Shown piece after piece: positions 9,887 through 21,330 of a stretch of DNA of 64,000 nucleotides; position 1 is the stretch's first letter, and every line of letters begins with the position of its first letter. The stretch covers positions 1,717,406 to 1,781,405 of the forward strand of contig QRDG01000240.1 of assembly GCA_012064385.1 (NCBI GenBank), written 5' to 3'. This stretch comes from Puccinellia tenuiflora. Lineage: Eukaryota; Streptophyta; Magnoliopsida; Poales; Poaceae. Below the pieces are notes generated by a model. It was not told where the DNA came from. It did no database searches and saw only the letters and a list, made by a program, of their open reading frames with translations. The position numbers and the translations under genes are program-made.

Positions 9887-11670
9887 TCAAACATCTCGTT
9901 CCATGTAGTACTTTTGCTTCTTCTCGTGCCATGCCCTTTTCCTCGGGGTCATTGTGCTAAGGTCGGCCATCATGATCCGAGACTCCTCGGCGAGCATCGC
10001 GTGCTCCGCTTCCATGGCCCTAGACCGGGTATTGGTCTCGTCGATCTCGAGCTTCTTCTTTCCTAAATCGAAGAAGTTCTTCATGTTCTTCTCTCTCTCT
10101 CTCTCTCCTGTCGCTTCTTCTCTTCCCTCTCCTTCTTCTCCTCGGTTGCCTTGTCCTTTTGGGATATGAATCCCTTCAAGGTCTGTTGCGATGCAAGTGT
10201 TGTAGCATCACGTTTGGCCTCCATCTTGGTGCTTGTCCTTCCTCTCGGCCGTTTCCCATCATTTGATCGGATGGGCTTATCGTTGTCGGGAGCCGAGCTC
10301 CCTCCTCTCTTCATGGATGCCATGAAGTCCATCGGGAGCCGAGCTCCCTCCTCTCTTCATGGATGCCATGAGGTCCATCCATTTTGGACATTCCTTGAGC
10401 TCATACCGACAATGAGTCAAGGTAAAGGGTTTAGACCCATGTTGGGCCTTGAATGTTGCCAAAGCTTGACCAACCTATGTGAGAAACAAATATTGATATG
10501 GATACTAGGAGGCAACTCGAATGAATGGAGAAATGATCTAAAACATACCAAATCCTTCACCCCAACGCCACTCACGGGCCGGGAAGCACACTGCTCGTAG
10601 GAGGCAACGAACTTGCTACACTCCGATTGGATGAAACCCCATCACTTTTGGAGTGATAACTCATTTCGTTCGCTCTCGAATGGCCAGCCAAGATCCCGGG
10701 TTGTAGGGAACTTGTGGTTTTCATGGAAGTGGCCATGGCACCTCCTCCAAAACACTTGGCCCTTTTGCTCGGCCCATGTGATTGCATCTTGGCCGATTTC
10801 CATCCATACCTCGCAAAGCATGATGTCTTCCGCTTGGGAGTAGGCCGTAGTCCTATGTGATATGCTCCTCGTCTGCGCGGAGGCTTGTCGACTTAGCTCA
10901 TCCGCGAACAATGGCTCCTCCGAGATGCCAACGACCTCGTCGGTGACCTCATGGGTCTCCTGGGTCTCGGTCTGACCACCTCCATTGACGATGTCGGACA
11001 TGAAAGCCTCCCCATAGCCATGCCCATGCTCATCGTAGTGCCTCGGGTCATCCGGGGTGGGCGCGGGCATATCGTCAACAGGTTCCACGCGTCGGGGAAA
11101 TTGGCCGCAGGGATGACACACAGGGGCTTCCCTCCATCCACGAGCGAGTCGCCGGCGTGGGGGGGGGGGGCTCGTTGAGATCGAGGGACACGAAATCAAT
11201 CATGTCCAGTGACTCGCCAAGCGGGGTCCTCCTGTGAGGCCGGGGGCGCGGCCGGGGAGATAGCCATATGGTGGCGGTGGCGATGGCGAGCCTGACGCTG
11301 ACGCGGCCGGTGAACGGGGCAATGGCGGCCGTGCTGAAGAAGCCGAGCTCGCCGCGGCCACGACACCGGCCATGGGCGGCGGCGGTTGGACGAACCCTCG
11401 CATGAGGAGAGCCGTGGTCTTCGCTGCGATGATATCTGTGTCCGCGGCCGCAGCGGCGGCGGCGTTCGCGACCGCCGTCGCCTGCGCCTCCACGGCCTGT
11501 ACCTTCGCCCTATTCCTCCTGAAGCCCCTCTTTTGCGACTCCTTCGCCCTCTGCTCCTCGGTGAGCTCTTTCTTCGGCCTCTTTGGCTTCGCGGCGGCCG
11601 GTGGGGCTATGGTGCTGGGCGCGGCGTCGAGCACGACTGGGGTTTCGTCGACGCCGCCGCCGGTCTCCAT
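9887..11670 (-). pseudogene. Harbinger ORF1, Myb/SANT-like with NAM-associated C-terminus
   Basis: ORF1 proteins help the transposase bind DNA. The N-terminus begins at METGGGVDETPVV near 11670, with a lysine-rich KPKRPKKELTEEQRAKES stretch and Ala/Pro-rich segments. It shifts frame near 11200 (SLDMIDFVSLDLNEPPP) and again in 10900-11190. The SANT-like domain lies at about 10700-10800 (YSQAEDIMLCEVWMEIGQDA). The NAM-associated part follows (KPFTLTHCRYELKECPKWM at about 10380-10440), then a charged coiled tail to 9887. A 46-bp tandem duplication at 10287-10378 shifts the frame. This copy cannot make a full protein. Confidence 0.8.
10287..10378. repeat. 46-bp tandem duplication inside Harbinger ORF1
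   Basis: Two near-identical 46-bp units (10287-10332 and 10333-10378) sit head to tail. As 46 is not a multiple of three, the duplication itself breaks ORF1. Confidence 0.9.
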
Positions 11671-12078
11671 GGGGTTTTCGCGGGAGAGGGCGGGAGAGGG
11701 AGGGAGAAGGAGGGAGTTGGCGGCAAATGAGGGTTTTGTGGCTGGTCGGCGGGCCAGGGGGTGAAATGGGAAGGACTCCGCGCGGCGTCCAGATGCGTCC
11801 GTGCCGACGCAAACCCGACTCAAATTTGGGCCGGATTTGGGTCGAAACAGACGGAAAAACGAACGTCGGTCCGTTTGCGTCGGCGCGTTGGGCCCTGGTT
11901 TTTGCCCAAACGGACCATTCTGGACGAAATGGGTCGGCGCGTTGGAGTTGTCCTAAAGGCATCTCTTGCCGACCCTTTATAATTTAGCGTAGTAAACGAA
12001 GTAAACTAGAAGAGTAAAAAAAATCTCCTTTAATGGTGATGGGACCTAAATGACGGAAATGCATTTTTTCGATAATAC

Positions 12079-12326
12079 TTGGAGGATACTCCTAAGGATG
12101 CTGAATTTCTAAACGAACCACTTGTTAACTTTGATTATATGGAAGCTTCCTTTACCGATAAGCTAGCCACAAGAAAGTTTGTGATGGGGTCGAATGAGCC
12201 TTTGGGAAAACCACTTGTTGTGGAACGTCCAGGGATGCCTATTGATTTGGAGGGTCAAGACACAAATGGTGAAGGTATTGGGGGCAACTAATCCTATTGA
12301 TTTGGACTTTGATGTTAGTAGCATTG
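12079..12326 (+). pseudogene. Unrecognised coding relic, cut by copia insertion
   Basis: The plus strand holds a 70-codon frame (MEDTPKDAEFLNEPL..., GKPLVVERPGMPIDLEGQD) that shifts near 12290 into a frame with NPIDLDFDVSSIVKG. Composition and codon use look protein-like, but I do not recognise the family. The copia LTR starts right after it at 12327, so it is probably older DNA that was the insertion target. Confidence 0.3.
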
Positions 12327-14014
12327 TGAAGGGTTCGTTGCATAGAAAACAAAAAATTTCCTACGAAACAAGCGGAAGAAACCCAACGGATCTAGATCTA
12401 TTAGATGAAGGTAGCGAGAAGAAGATCCAATCTTCTTACCCTCGAAGAACAGCCGAGAGTGTTTTGTCGAGGCAGGGGTTGGCTAGTCGATCCCCGCAAC
12501 TAGACTTATCTAGTCGCGAGGAGATGTATTATCCGATCCGAAGCAGCACCTCCGAGGTATCCACACGTTCAGCTTGATGTAGACTTCTTCTCCTTGATCC
12601 CGCAAGCGAGGAAGAAGTGGCTCGCAAGATTCCAGCAGCACGACGGTGTGGTGGTGGAGATGGTGGAGAAATTCCTGCAGGGCTTCGCCAAGCGGCTGCG
12701 GGAAGAGAGGAGGGAGAAGGGGGACGGCTAGGGCATCAAGGGGTGACGTCCCAATGAGCCCTCCCCCTCTTTATATAGGTAGGAGGGAGGTTTGGGGCGC
12801 AGCCCAGGCCTCCTAGGGCCGGCTGCTTGGAGGAAAAACTCCCCCCGAGTAAAATCCCTATTTTCTAGGAATTCTCTCTTATCCCTTCTTATCTCTTGAT
12901 TTAAATGGCTTTGCCCTTATTCAGCCGCATGGGCCTTATGGGGCTGACACATGGGCCCTCCCACTAGTCCATGTGGACCCACATGGTAGGTGGGCCCCAC
13001 CGTGGGACCCTCCGGAACCTTCTAGAACATTCTGGTACTCTACCGAAATTCCCGAACTTTTTCGAAACCCTAAAATCAACTTGCCTTATATGAATCTTTA
13101 CCTCCGGACTCTTCCGGAGCCCCTCATTATATCTAGGATCTCATCCGAGACTACGAATAAACATTCATTTGCACCATCTACCATCTCACTAAAAACCCTA
13201 GCTACGGCGAAGCGTTAAGTGTGTGACCCTAGAGGTTCAAGAAAATGTAGACATGGTCTAATCAATAACCAACAGCGGGACCAAGATGTCCATATTGATT
13301 TCTACTTATTCAACGAAGTTCTTTATCGGTTGAACCACGATGTCGATGATTCAATTAATCCCATCTATGATTCCCTTTGTCTCACGATATATCACTTACT
13401 CATGATTCGATCGCCGGTATCGCCGAACCTAGTTCAATCTCGTTACCGGCAAGTTCTATTTAATTATTACATAGGATAGGATCCTCGTGACTAAACAAAT
13501 TAGTCACATGCTTGCAAACTTTAGGATGCTATACTACCGAGGGCCCAGAGATATCTATTCCGTAACTTGGATGGACAAATCCCAGTCTTGATTCATGTCA
13601 CCCAACAAATACCATTGGAGATACCTGAAAGCCACCTTTATAATCACCCAGTTACGAAGTGATGTTTGATGTCCACAAAGTATTCCTTCGGTAGACGGGA
13701 GTGACACAATCTCATGGTCTAAGAAAACTATACTTGACATATACTTTAAATTGGGTATGTCCATCATATCATCTCCTATGATATGATTCCGTTTATCAAG
13801 TGACTTATAAGTCCATGGTTAGGAAACCTTAACCAACACTCGATCAACGAACTAGTTGTAAGAGGCTTACTAGGGACACTTTGTTGTTTATATTCCACAC
13901 ATGTATTTTGTTTCCGTTTAATACAATTATAGCATGGAGAATAAACATTTATCATAAACGAGAAATATGATAATAAACAATCTTTATTATTGCCTCGTGG
14001 GCATATTTTCAACA
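12327..14014 (-). repeat. 3' LTR of copia element 2
   Basis: On the minus strand it runs from TGTTGAAAATATGCCC to the end ...CCCTTCA. The polypurine tract GTGCAAGTGGGAGAC lies just to its right. It is 1688 bp and aligns end to end with 19061-20740 apart from scattered substitutions and small indels. Confidence 0.9.
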
Positions 14015-14100
14015 GTCTCCCACTTGCACTAGAGTCAATCTCTAGTTTACATTGGTAAGAATCTAAAACCCATGGCGTCTTTGTGCTGAACATGTTTTGC

Positions 14101-14500
14101 TCATGGAAGAGGTTTAGTCAACGGGTCTGCAACATTCAGATCCATGTGCACCTTGCAAATCTCTATGTCTCCTTCTCGGACATTCTCACGTAAGTTGTGA
14201 AAGTGGCGCTTGATATGCTTTGTGTTGTTATGTGAAGTTGGCTCTTTGGCAAGGGCAATGACACATGTATTGTCACAGTACAGGGCTAATGGCCTTGACG
14301 CACTTGGAACCACATCCAGCTCGGAGAGGAATTCTTTCATCCAAACTGCTTCACTTGCTGCTGCCGAGGCTGCCACATATTCCGCTTAAATTGAAGATTT
14401 CGCCACCACGCTCTGCTTGGAACTCCTCCAGCTCACAGCCCCACCATTCAAAATAAACACGTATCCGGATTATGATTTAGAATCATCCGGATCAGTATCC
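14101..14500 (-). pseudogene. copia RNase H end
   Basis: It carries AASAAASEAVWMKEFL, LYCDNTCVIALAKEP and NNTKHIKRHFHNLRE, ending DPLTKPLP. A TAA at 14386-14388 lies in frame just before EYVAAS. The same stop occurs in the other copy. Confidence 0.85.
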
Positions 14501-14522
14501 CAACTAGCATCGACATAACCCT

Positions 14523-15146
14523 TTACAACAAGCTCTCGGTCACCTCTATAAATGAGAAACATTGAGCTTTACTCAACGTCTTACCTTGCAACATTGGTAA
14601 GAACCCCTTCTTTGAATTTTCCATTCTGAACTTCTTCAGAACTTTGTCAAGGTATGTACTCTGTGAAAGCCCTATTAGGCGTCTTGATCTATCTCTATAG
14701 ATTTTAGTGCCTAATATATACGCTGCTTTGCCAAGGTCTTTCATTGAAAAACTCTTATTCAAATAAGCCTTTACACTTTCAAGTAGTTCTATATCATTTC
14801 CAATTAACAATATGTCGTCCACATACAGTATTAGAAAAGATATAGAACTCCCCCTCACTTTCTTATAAATGCATGCCTCTCCATAAGTTTGTACAAATCC
14901 AAACCCTTTGATCACTTCATCAAATCGGAGATTCCAACTCCGTGATGCTTGCTTCAGTTCATAAATGGACCTCTGAAGTTTGCATACTTTGTTAGCATCC
15001 ATAGGATCAACAAAAACTTTGGGTTGTACCATGTACAACTCTTCCTTAATATGACCATTAAGGAATGCGGTCTTAACATTCATTTGCCAAATTTCATAAT
15101 CATGAAATGCAGCAATTGGTAACATAATCCGAACAGATTTTAGCAT
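14523..15146 (-). pseudogene. copia reverse transcriptase
   Basis: It shows QMNVKTAFLNGHIKEELYM, the YELKQASRSW block and the catalytic YVDD (LILYVDDILLIGND), then MKDLGKAAYILG. The frame ends abnormally just after MLQGKTLSKAQC: sequence present in the right-hand partial copy (around 21280-21330) is missing here, so a deletion has fused RT to the RNase H segment. Confidence 0.85.
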
Positions 15147-15148
15147 CG

Positions 15149-16388
15149 CTACGGGTGAGAAAGTCTCATCGTAGTCAACCCCTTGAATTTATTGGAAACC
15201 CTTTGCGACAAGTCATGCTTTGTAGACGGTAACATTACCATCAGCATCTGTTTTCTTTTTGAATATCCATTTATTCTAAACGGCCTTGCAGTCGTTCGGT
15301 AAGTCCACCAAAGTCCATACTTGGTTTTCATAAATGGATTCCATTTCGGATTTCATGGCTCCTAGCCATTTATCGGAGTCTGGGCTCATCATTGCTTCTT
15401 CATAGTTCGCAGGTTCATCGTTGTCCAACAACATGACATTCATGACAGGGTTGTACCAATCAGGAGTGGTGCGTTCCCTTGTCGACATGCGAAGTTCAGT
15501 AGCAACTTCGTTCGGAGCATCATGATAATTATCACTTGCTTCTTCTTCAGATGGCGAAGGCTGCTCTGGAACAGTTTCCAGTAGCATCTCAAGAATAGGT
15601 TCGATAACCTCGTCAAGCTCTACTTTCCTCCCACTCACTTCTTTCGAGAGAAACTCCTTCTCCAGAAAGGAACCATTTTTGGCAACAAAAATCTTGCCTT
15701 TAGTTCTGTGATAGAAGGTGTACCCAATAGTTTCCTTATCAGGGTATCCTATGAAGATGCATTTTTCCGATCTGGGTTCGAGCTTATCAAGTTGAAGCCT
15801 TTTGACATAAGCTTCGCTACCCCAAACTTTTAGAAACGATAACTTCGGCTTCTTGCTAAACCACAACTCATATGGAGTCATCTCAACGGATTTTGATGGT
15901 GCCCTATTTAAAGTGAATGCGGCTGTCTCTAATGCATAACTCCAAAATGATAGTGGCAAATCAGTAAGAGACATCATAGATCGCACCATATCTAGTAAAG
16001 TACGATTACGACATTCAGATATACCATTACGCTATGGAGTTCCAGGTGCCGTGAGTTGTGAAACGGTTCCACATGTCTTTAAGTGCATACCAAACTCGTA
16101 ACTCAATTATTCACCTCCACGATCAGATCGGAGAAATTCTATTTTCTTGTTACGTTGATTTTCTACTTCACTCTGAAATTCCTTGAACTTCTCAAAAGTT
16201 TCAGACTTATGTTGCATTAAATAAATATACCCATATCTAATTAAATCACCAGTGAAGGTCAAGAAATAACGATATCCACCGCGTGCTGCAACACTAATTG
16301 GACCGCATACATTAGTATGCATAATTTCCAGTAGGTCTGTTGCTCTCTCCATTGTTCCAGAGAATGGTGTTCGAGTCATCTTGCCCAT
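15149..16388 (-). pseudogene. copia integrase, broken
   Basis: 16107-16388 carries the start of the integrase core (LEIMHTNVCGPISV, then RSDRGGE). 15276-15989 carries the rest (NRAPSKSVEMTPYELW, KVWGSEAYVKR, the YPDKETIGYTFY region) and the linker to RT. The first two blocks share a frame but stops separate them near 16000-16105. A shift near 15300 leads to a short block 15149-15331. Confidence 0.82.
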
Positions 16389-16873
16389 AAGGCATGGTTT
16401 TCATGTTTCAAATGATTCAAAGTCAAGTGAATCCAAAAGTCCATCTAAATGGAGCTTCTTCTTATGTTTTACACCAATATGACCTAAACGGCAGTGCCAC
16501 AAGTATGTGGGATTATCATTATTTAATTTACATCATTTGGCATCAATGTTATGAACATGTGTATCACTACTATCGAGATTCAACAGAAATAAACCATTCA
16601 CACCAGGTGCATGCCCACAAAATATGTTATTCATATAAATAGAAAACACCAAAGTTCTCTGATTTAAACGAATAACCATCTCGCAATAAACAAGATCCAG
16701 TTATAATGTTCATGCTTAACACATGCACCAAATAACACTTATTGAGGTTTAAAAACTAATCCCGAAGGTAGACGCAGAGGGAGCGTGCCGACGGCGATCA
16801 CATCAAATTTGGATCCATTCCCAACACGCATCGTCACCTCGTCCCTGGCCAAGCGTCGTTTATTCTCCAGCTC

Positions 16874-17812
16874 CTATTTCGAGTTACATATGTTAGCAAC
16901 TGAACCAATATCAAATACCCAGGCACTACTAAGAGCACTTGTAAGATACACATCAATAACGTGTATATCAAATATACCTTTGTTGATGTTGCCAGCCTTC
17001 TTATCTGCCAGATACTTTGTGCAGTTACGCTTCCAGTGACCACTCCCCTTGCAGTAGAAGCAGTCAGTGTCAGGCTTAGGGCCATTCTTGGTCTTCTTCG
17101 CAGGAGCAGCAGCTGGCTTGCCACCCTTCTTGAAGTTACCCTTCTTGCCCTTAGCTTTCTTGAAACTGGTGGTCTTGTTGACCATCAACCCTTGATGCTC
17201 CTTCTTGATTTCCAGCTCCACTGTCATTAACATTGCAAAGAGCTCAGGAAGAGTTTTCTCCATCCCTTGCATATTATAGTTCATCACGAAGCCTTTGTAG
17301 CTTGGTGGCGGTAATTGGAGAACACGGTCAATCCCTAACTCATTGGTAATCACGACACCCAGCTGGCCCAGACGATCAGCGTACCCAGACATTTTGAGCA
17401 CGTGTTCGCTGACGGAGCTGTTCTTTTCCATCATGCAGCTAAAGAACCTGGAGCAGGCTTCATACCTCTCCACCTTGGCTTGAGTCTGATAAATGGTTTT
17501 CAGTTGCTCAATTATCTCATAAGAGCCAGGGTGCTCAAAATGCTTTTGAAGCTTTGGTCCTAAGCCATAGAGGATTCTGCACTTAACAATAGAGTGATCC
17601 TCAACAAGGGTCGCCCAGACATTCATAACATCTTCAGATGACCCCTCAGCGGGAGCTTGGCCTACCGTTGCATCAAGGACATAAAGTTTCTTGGCAGCAA
17701 TGAGGATAATTTTTAGATTCATGAACCAATCTGAGAAGTTGCTTCCATCGTCTTTCAGTTTTTCTTTCTCTAGGAACGCGTTGAAATTCATGGTGGTAGT
17801 GGGACGGGCCAT
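16874..17812 (-). pseudogene. copia gag with zinc knuckle and protease start
   Basis: The likely start is the ATG at 17810-17812 (MARPTTTMNFNAFLEKEKL); an in-frame ATG at 17839 is less likely. A UBN2-type capsid domain is followed by a lysine-rich stretch and a CCHC zinc knuckle (CFYCKGSGHWKRNC). It then enters the protease at AWVFDIGSVANICNSK. The protease triplet is DIG instead of DTG/DSG, and the frame is lost just after it, so the protease is dead. Confidence 0.85.
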
Positions 17813-17839
17813 TGATCTAAAACATATTTGCAAAGGCAT

Positions 17840-19050
17840 TTAGACTATGTTTGTGATAATTATGTTCGAGTTAATCTAAATTACTATTTGAACTCCCACT
17901 AAACTCAACATCTCTCGGATTGTTTAGTGACACACAATCCAAATCCACTACACCAAAACCGATCATCACGTGAGATGATGTAGTTTCAATGGTGAACATC
18001 ACCATGTTGATCATATCATTCATATAACTCGTGTTTAACCTTTCGGTTTTTGTGTTCCGAGGCCATGTCTGTACATGCTAGGCTCGTCAAGGAAACCGTA
18101 GTATTTCCGCGTGTGTAAATCTGGCTTACACCCGTTGTATGTGGACGTAGAGTTTATCACACCCGATCATCACGTGATGCTTCAACACGACGAACTTTCG
18201 CAACGGTGCATACTAGGGGAGAACACTTTATTATCTTGATATTAACGAGAGAGATCACCTTATAATGCTACCGTCGCGATCACATCAAAGCAAAATAAGG
18301 TGCATAAAAGGATAAACATCAGATGCAATTTAATTGTGACATTGTATAGCCTTTCCTTTTTGTGCCTTTGATCTCCATCTCCAAAGCACCGACATGATCT
18401 CCATCACCACCAGCAAGACGTTGTTTTCTCATAGTTGTCTCCACCAACTATTGTCACTACAACTATTGCTACTACTAGCGATAAAGTAAAAGCAATTACA
18501 TGTCGCTAAAATTGACATGCAGGTCATACAATAATATGAGCCAACCATGTGGCTCTTGCCGATTGCCGTACTCATCGACACGCAAGTCATGAAAATTTAC
18601 AAAACATGATCATTGCATACAATAACAAATCACATCTTTGGCCATACCATATCACAACCTTGCAAAAACAAGTTAGACGTCCTCTACTTTGTTTGTGCAA
18701 GTTTTACGCGGCTTCTATGGGTCATGAGATAGAACCGTTCTAATCTACGCAAAGCCACAACGGTGATATAAAAGTTGCTTATTTTATATCCTTTTTAAAG
18801 GCCACCCTTTGAAGATTGCATCTCACTATAGCTAGAGAAACAAACACCCGCCAACCATATGTGTCATACAAGTTGCACGTCAATTGTGAAACCGGTCTCT
18901 CGTACGCGGACGGGCAAAGTTGGTCAGGGCAGCTTCAATCCAACTATACCGCAAGATACAAAATGCACGTGGGGAGGTAGCAACAAGAATATCAACGCCC
19001 ACAACGAATTGTATTTCAATCGCACCAACATCTACGAATAGATCTAGACT
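17840..19050 (-). other. Untranslated leader of copia element 2
   Basis: This is the stretch between the primer-binding site and gag. No reading frame is supported. Long leaders are usual for BARE/Angela-type elements. Confidence 0.6.
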
Positions 19051-19059
19051 CTGATACCA
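19051..19059 (-). promoter_or_regulatory. Primer-binding site, copia element 2
   Basis: The minus strand reads TGGTATCAG(AGTCTAG) one base after the LTR end, matching the initiator methionine tRNA 3' end. Confidence 0.85.
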
Positions 19060-19060
19060 C

Positions 19061-20740
19061 TGAAGGGTCCGTTGCATAGAAAACAAAAATAATCTTACGA
19101 AACAAGCGGAAGAAACCCAACGGATCTAGATCTATTAGATGAAGGTAGCGAGAAGAAGATCCAATCTTCTTACCCTCGCAGAACAGCCGAGAGTGTTTTG
19201 TCGATGCAGGGGTTGGCTAGTCGATCCCCGCAACTAGACTTGTCTAGTCGCAAGGAGATGTATTATCTGATCCGAAGCAGCACCGCACGAGCAACACCTC
19301 CGAGGTATCCACATGTTCAGCTTGATGTAGACTTCTTCTCCTTGATCCCGCAAGCAAGGAAGAAGTGGCTCGCGGGATTCCAGCAGCACGATGGTGTGGT
19401 GGTGGAGAAATTCCTGCAGGGCTTCGCCAAGCGGCTGCGGGAAGAGAGGAGGGATAAGGGGGACGTCCCAATGAGCCCTCCCCCTCTTTATATAGGCAAG
19501 AGGGAGGTTTGGGGCGCAGCCCAGACTTCCTAGGGACGGCTGCTTGGAGGAAAAACTCCCCCCCCCCCCAAGTAAAATCCCTATTTTCTAGGAATTCTCT
19601 CTTATCCCTTCTTATCTCTTGATTTAAATGGCTTTGCCCTTATCCAACCGCATGGGCCTTATGGGGCTGACACATGGGCCCTCCCACTAGTCCATGTGGA
19701 CCCACATGGTAGGTGGGCCCCACCGTGGGACCCTCCGGAACCTTCTAGAACATTCTGGTACTCTACCGAAATTCCCGAACTTTTCCGAAACCCTAAAATC
19801 AACTCGCCTTTTATGAATCTTTACCTCCAGACTCTTCCGGAGCCCCTCCTGATATCTAGGATCTCATCCGAGACTCCGAATCAACATTCGTTTGCACCAT
19901 CTATCATCTCACTAAAAACCCTAGCTACATCGAAGCGTTAAGTGTGTGACCCTACGGGTTCGAGAACATGTAGACATGATCTAACAATAACCAACAGCGG
20001 GACTGGGATGTCCATATTGATTTCTACTTATTCAACGAAGTTCTTTATCGGTTGAACCACAATGTCGAGGATTCAATTAATCCCATCTATGATTCTCTTT
20101 GTCTCACGATATATCACTTGCCCAAGATTCGATCGTCGGTATCGCCATACCTAATTCAATCTCGTTACCGACAAGTTCTCTTTACTTGTTTCATAGGATA
20201 GCATCCCCGTGACTAAACACCTTAGTCACATGCTTGCAAGCTTTAGGATGCTATACTACCGAGATGGCCCAGAGATATCTATTCCTTTACTTGGATGGAC
20301 AAATCCCAGTCTTGATTCATGTTACCCAACAAATACCATTGGAGATACCTGAAAGCCACCTTTATAATCACCCAGTTACGAAGTGACGTTTGATGTCCAC
20401 AAAATATTCCTCTGGTAGACGGGAGTGACACAATCTCATGGTCTAAGGAAACTATACTTGACATATATACTTTAAATTGGGTTTGTCCATCATATCATCT
20501 CCTATGATATGATTCCGTTTATCAAGTGACTTATAAGTCCATGGTTAGGAAACCTTAACCAACACTCGATCAACGAACTAGTTGTAAGAGGCTTACTAGG
20601 GACACTTTATTGTTTATATTCCACACATGTATTTTGTTTCCGTTTAATACAATTATAGCATGGAGAATAAACATTTATCATAAACGAGAAATATGATAAT
20701 AAACAATCTTTATTATTGCCTCTTGGGCATATTTCTAACA
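19061..20740 (-). repeat. Middle LTR shared by two copia copies
   Basis: It is 1680 bp. Its left end abuts the primer-binding site, so it is the 5' LTR of the copy on the left. Its right end abuts a polypurine tract and pol C-terminus, so it is also the 3' LTR of the truncated copy on the right. Confidence 0.9.
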
Positions 20741-21330
20741 GTCTCCCACTTGCACTAGAGTCAATAATCTAGTTTACATTGGTAACAATCTAACACCCAT
20801 GGTGTCTTGGTGCTGATCATGTTTTGCTCGTGGAAGAGGTTTAGTCAACGGGTCTGCAACATTCAGATCCGTGTGCACCTTGCAAATCTCTATGTCTCCT
20901 TCTCGGACATTCTCACGTATGTTGTGAAAGTGGCGCTTGATATGCTTTGTGTTGTTATGTGAAGTTGGCTCTTTGGCAAGGGCAATGACACATGTATTGT
21001 CACAGTACAGGGCTAATGGCCTTGACGCACTTGGAACCACATCCAGCTCGGAGAGGAACTCTTTCATCCAAACTGCTTCACTTGCTGCCGCCGAGGCTGC
21101 CACATATTCCGCTTAAATTGAAGATTTCGCCACCACGCTCTGCTTGGAACTCCTCCAGCTCACAGCCCCACCATTCAAAATAAACACGTATCCGGATTGT
21201 GATTTAGAATCATCCGGATCAGTATCCCAACTAGCATCGACATAACCCTTTACGACGAGCTCTTGGTCACCCCCATAAACGAGAAACATCTCCTTAGTCC
21301 TTTTGAGGTACTTAAGGATATTTTTAACTC
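20741..21330 (-). mobile_element. Truncated second copia copy (pol 3' end)
   Basis: From the middle LTR rightward come a polypurine tract, the RNase H end (20774-21103, closely matching 14101-14376) and the region between RT and RNase H up to about 21330, where similarity stops. It shares the in-frame TAA (21113-21115) with the left copy. Its own 5' part and 5' LTR are missing. Confidence 0.85.

Larger units (their letters stand above)
9599..11953 (-). mobile_element. PIF/Harbinger DNA transposon, ORF1 only
   Basis: Inverted ends (GGCCATCTCCAACGCGCC at the left, GGACAACTCCAACGCGCC as the right complement) are flanked by TAA at 9596-9598 and 11954-11956, the TWA-type duplication of PIF/Harbinger. 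It carries ORF1 (Myb/SANT-like) but no DDE transposase, so it depends on another copy. Confidence 0.9.
12327..20740 (-). mobile_element. Ty1/copia retrotransposon, Angela/BARE-like
   Basis: It has two LTRs of about 1.68 kb, a TGGTATCAG primer-binding site and gag-pol with integrase before RT. The LTR start (TGTTAGAAATATGCCC followed by a GAGGCAATAATAAA stretch) resembles the Angela/BARE/WIS group. The coding part has stops, shifts and a deletion between RT and RNase H. The right LTR also serves as the 3' LTR of a second, truncated copy at 20741-21330. Confidence 0.88.

Noticed and set aside
11372..11764. Plus-strand frames in the Harbinger element
   Set aside because: Antisense of the Ala-rich ORF1 N-terminus.
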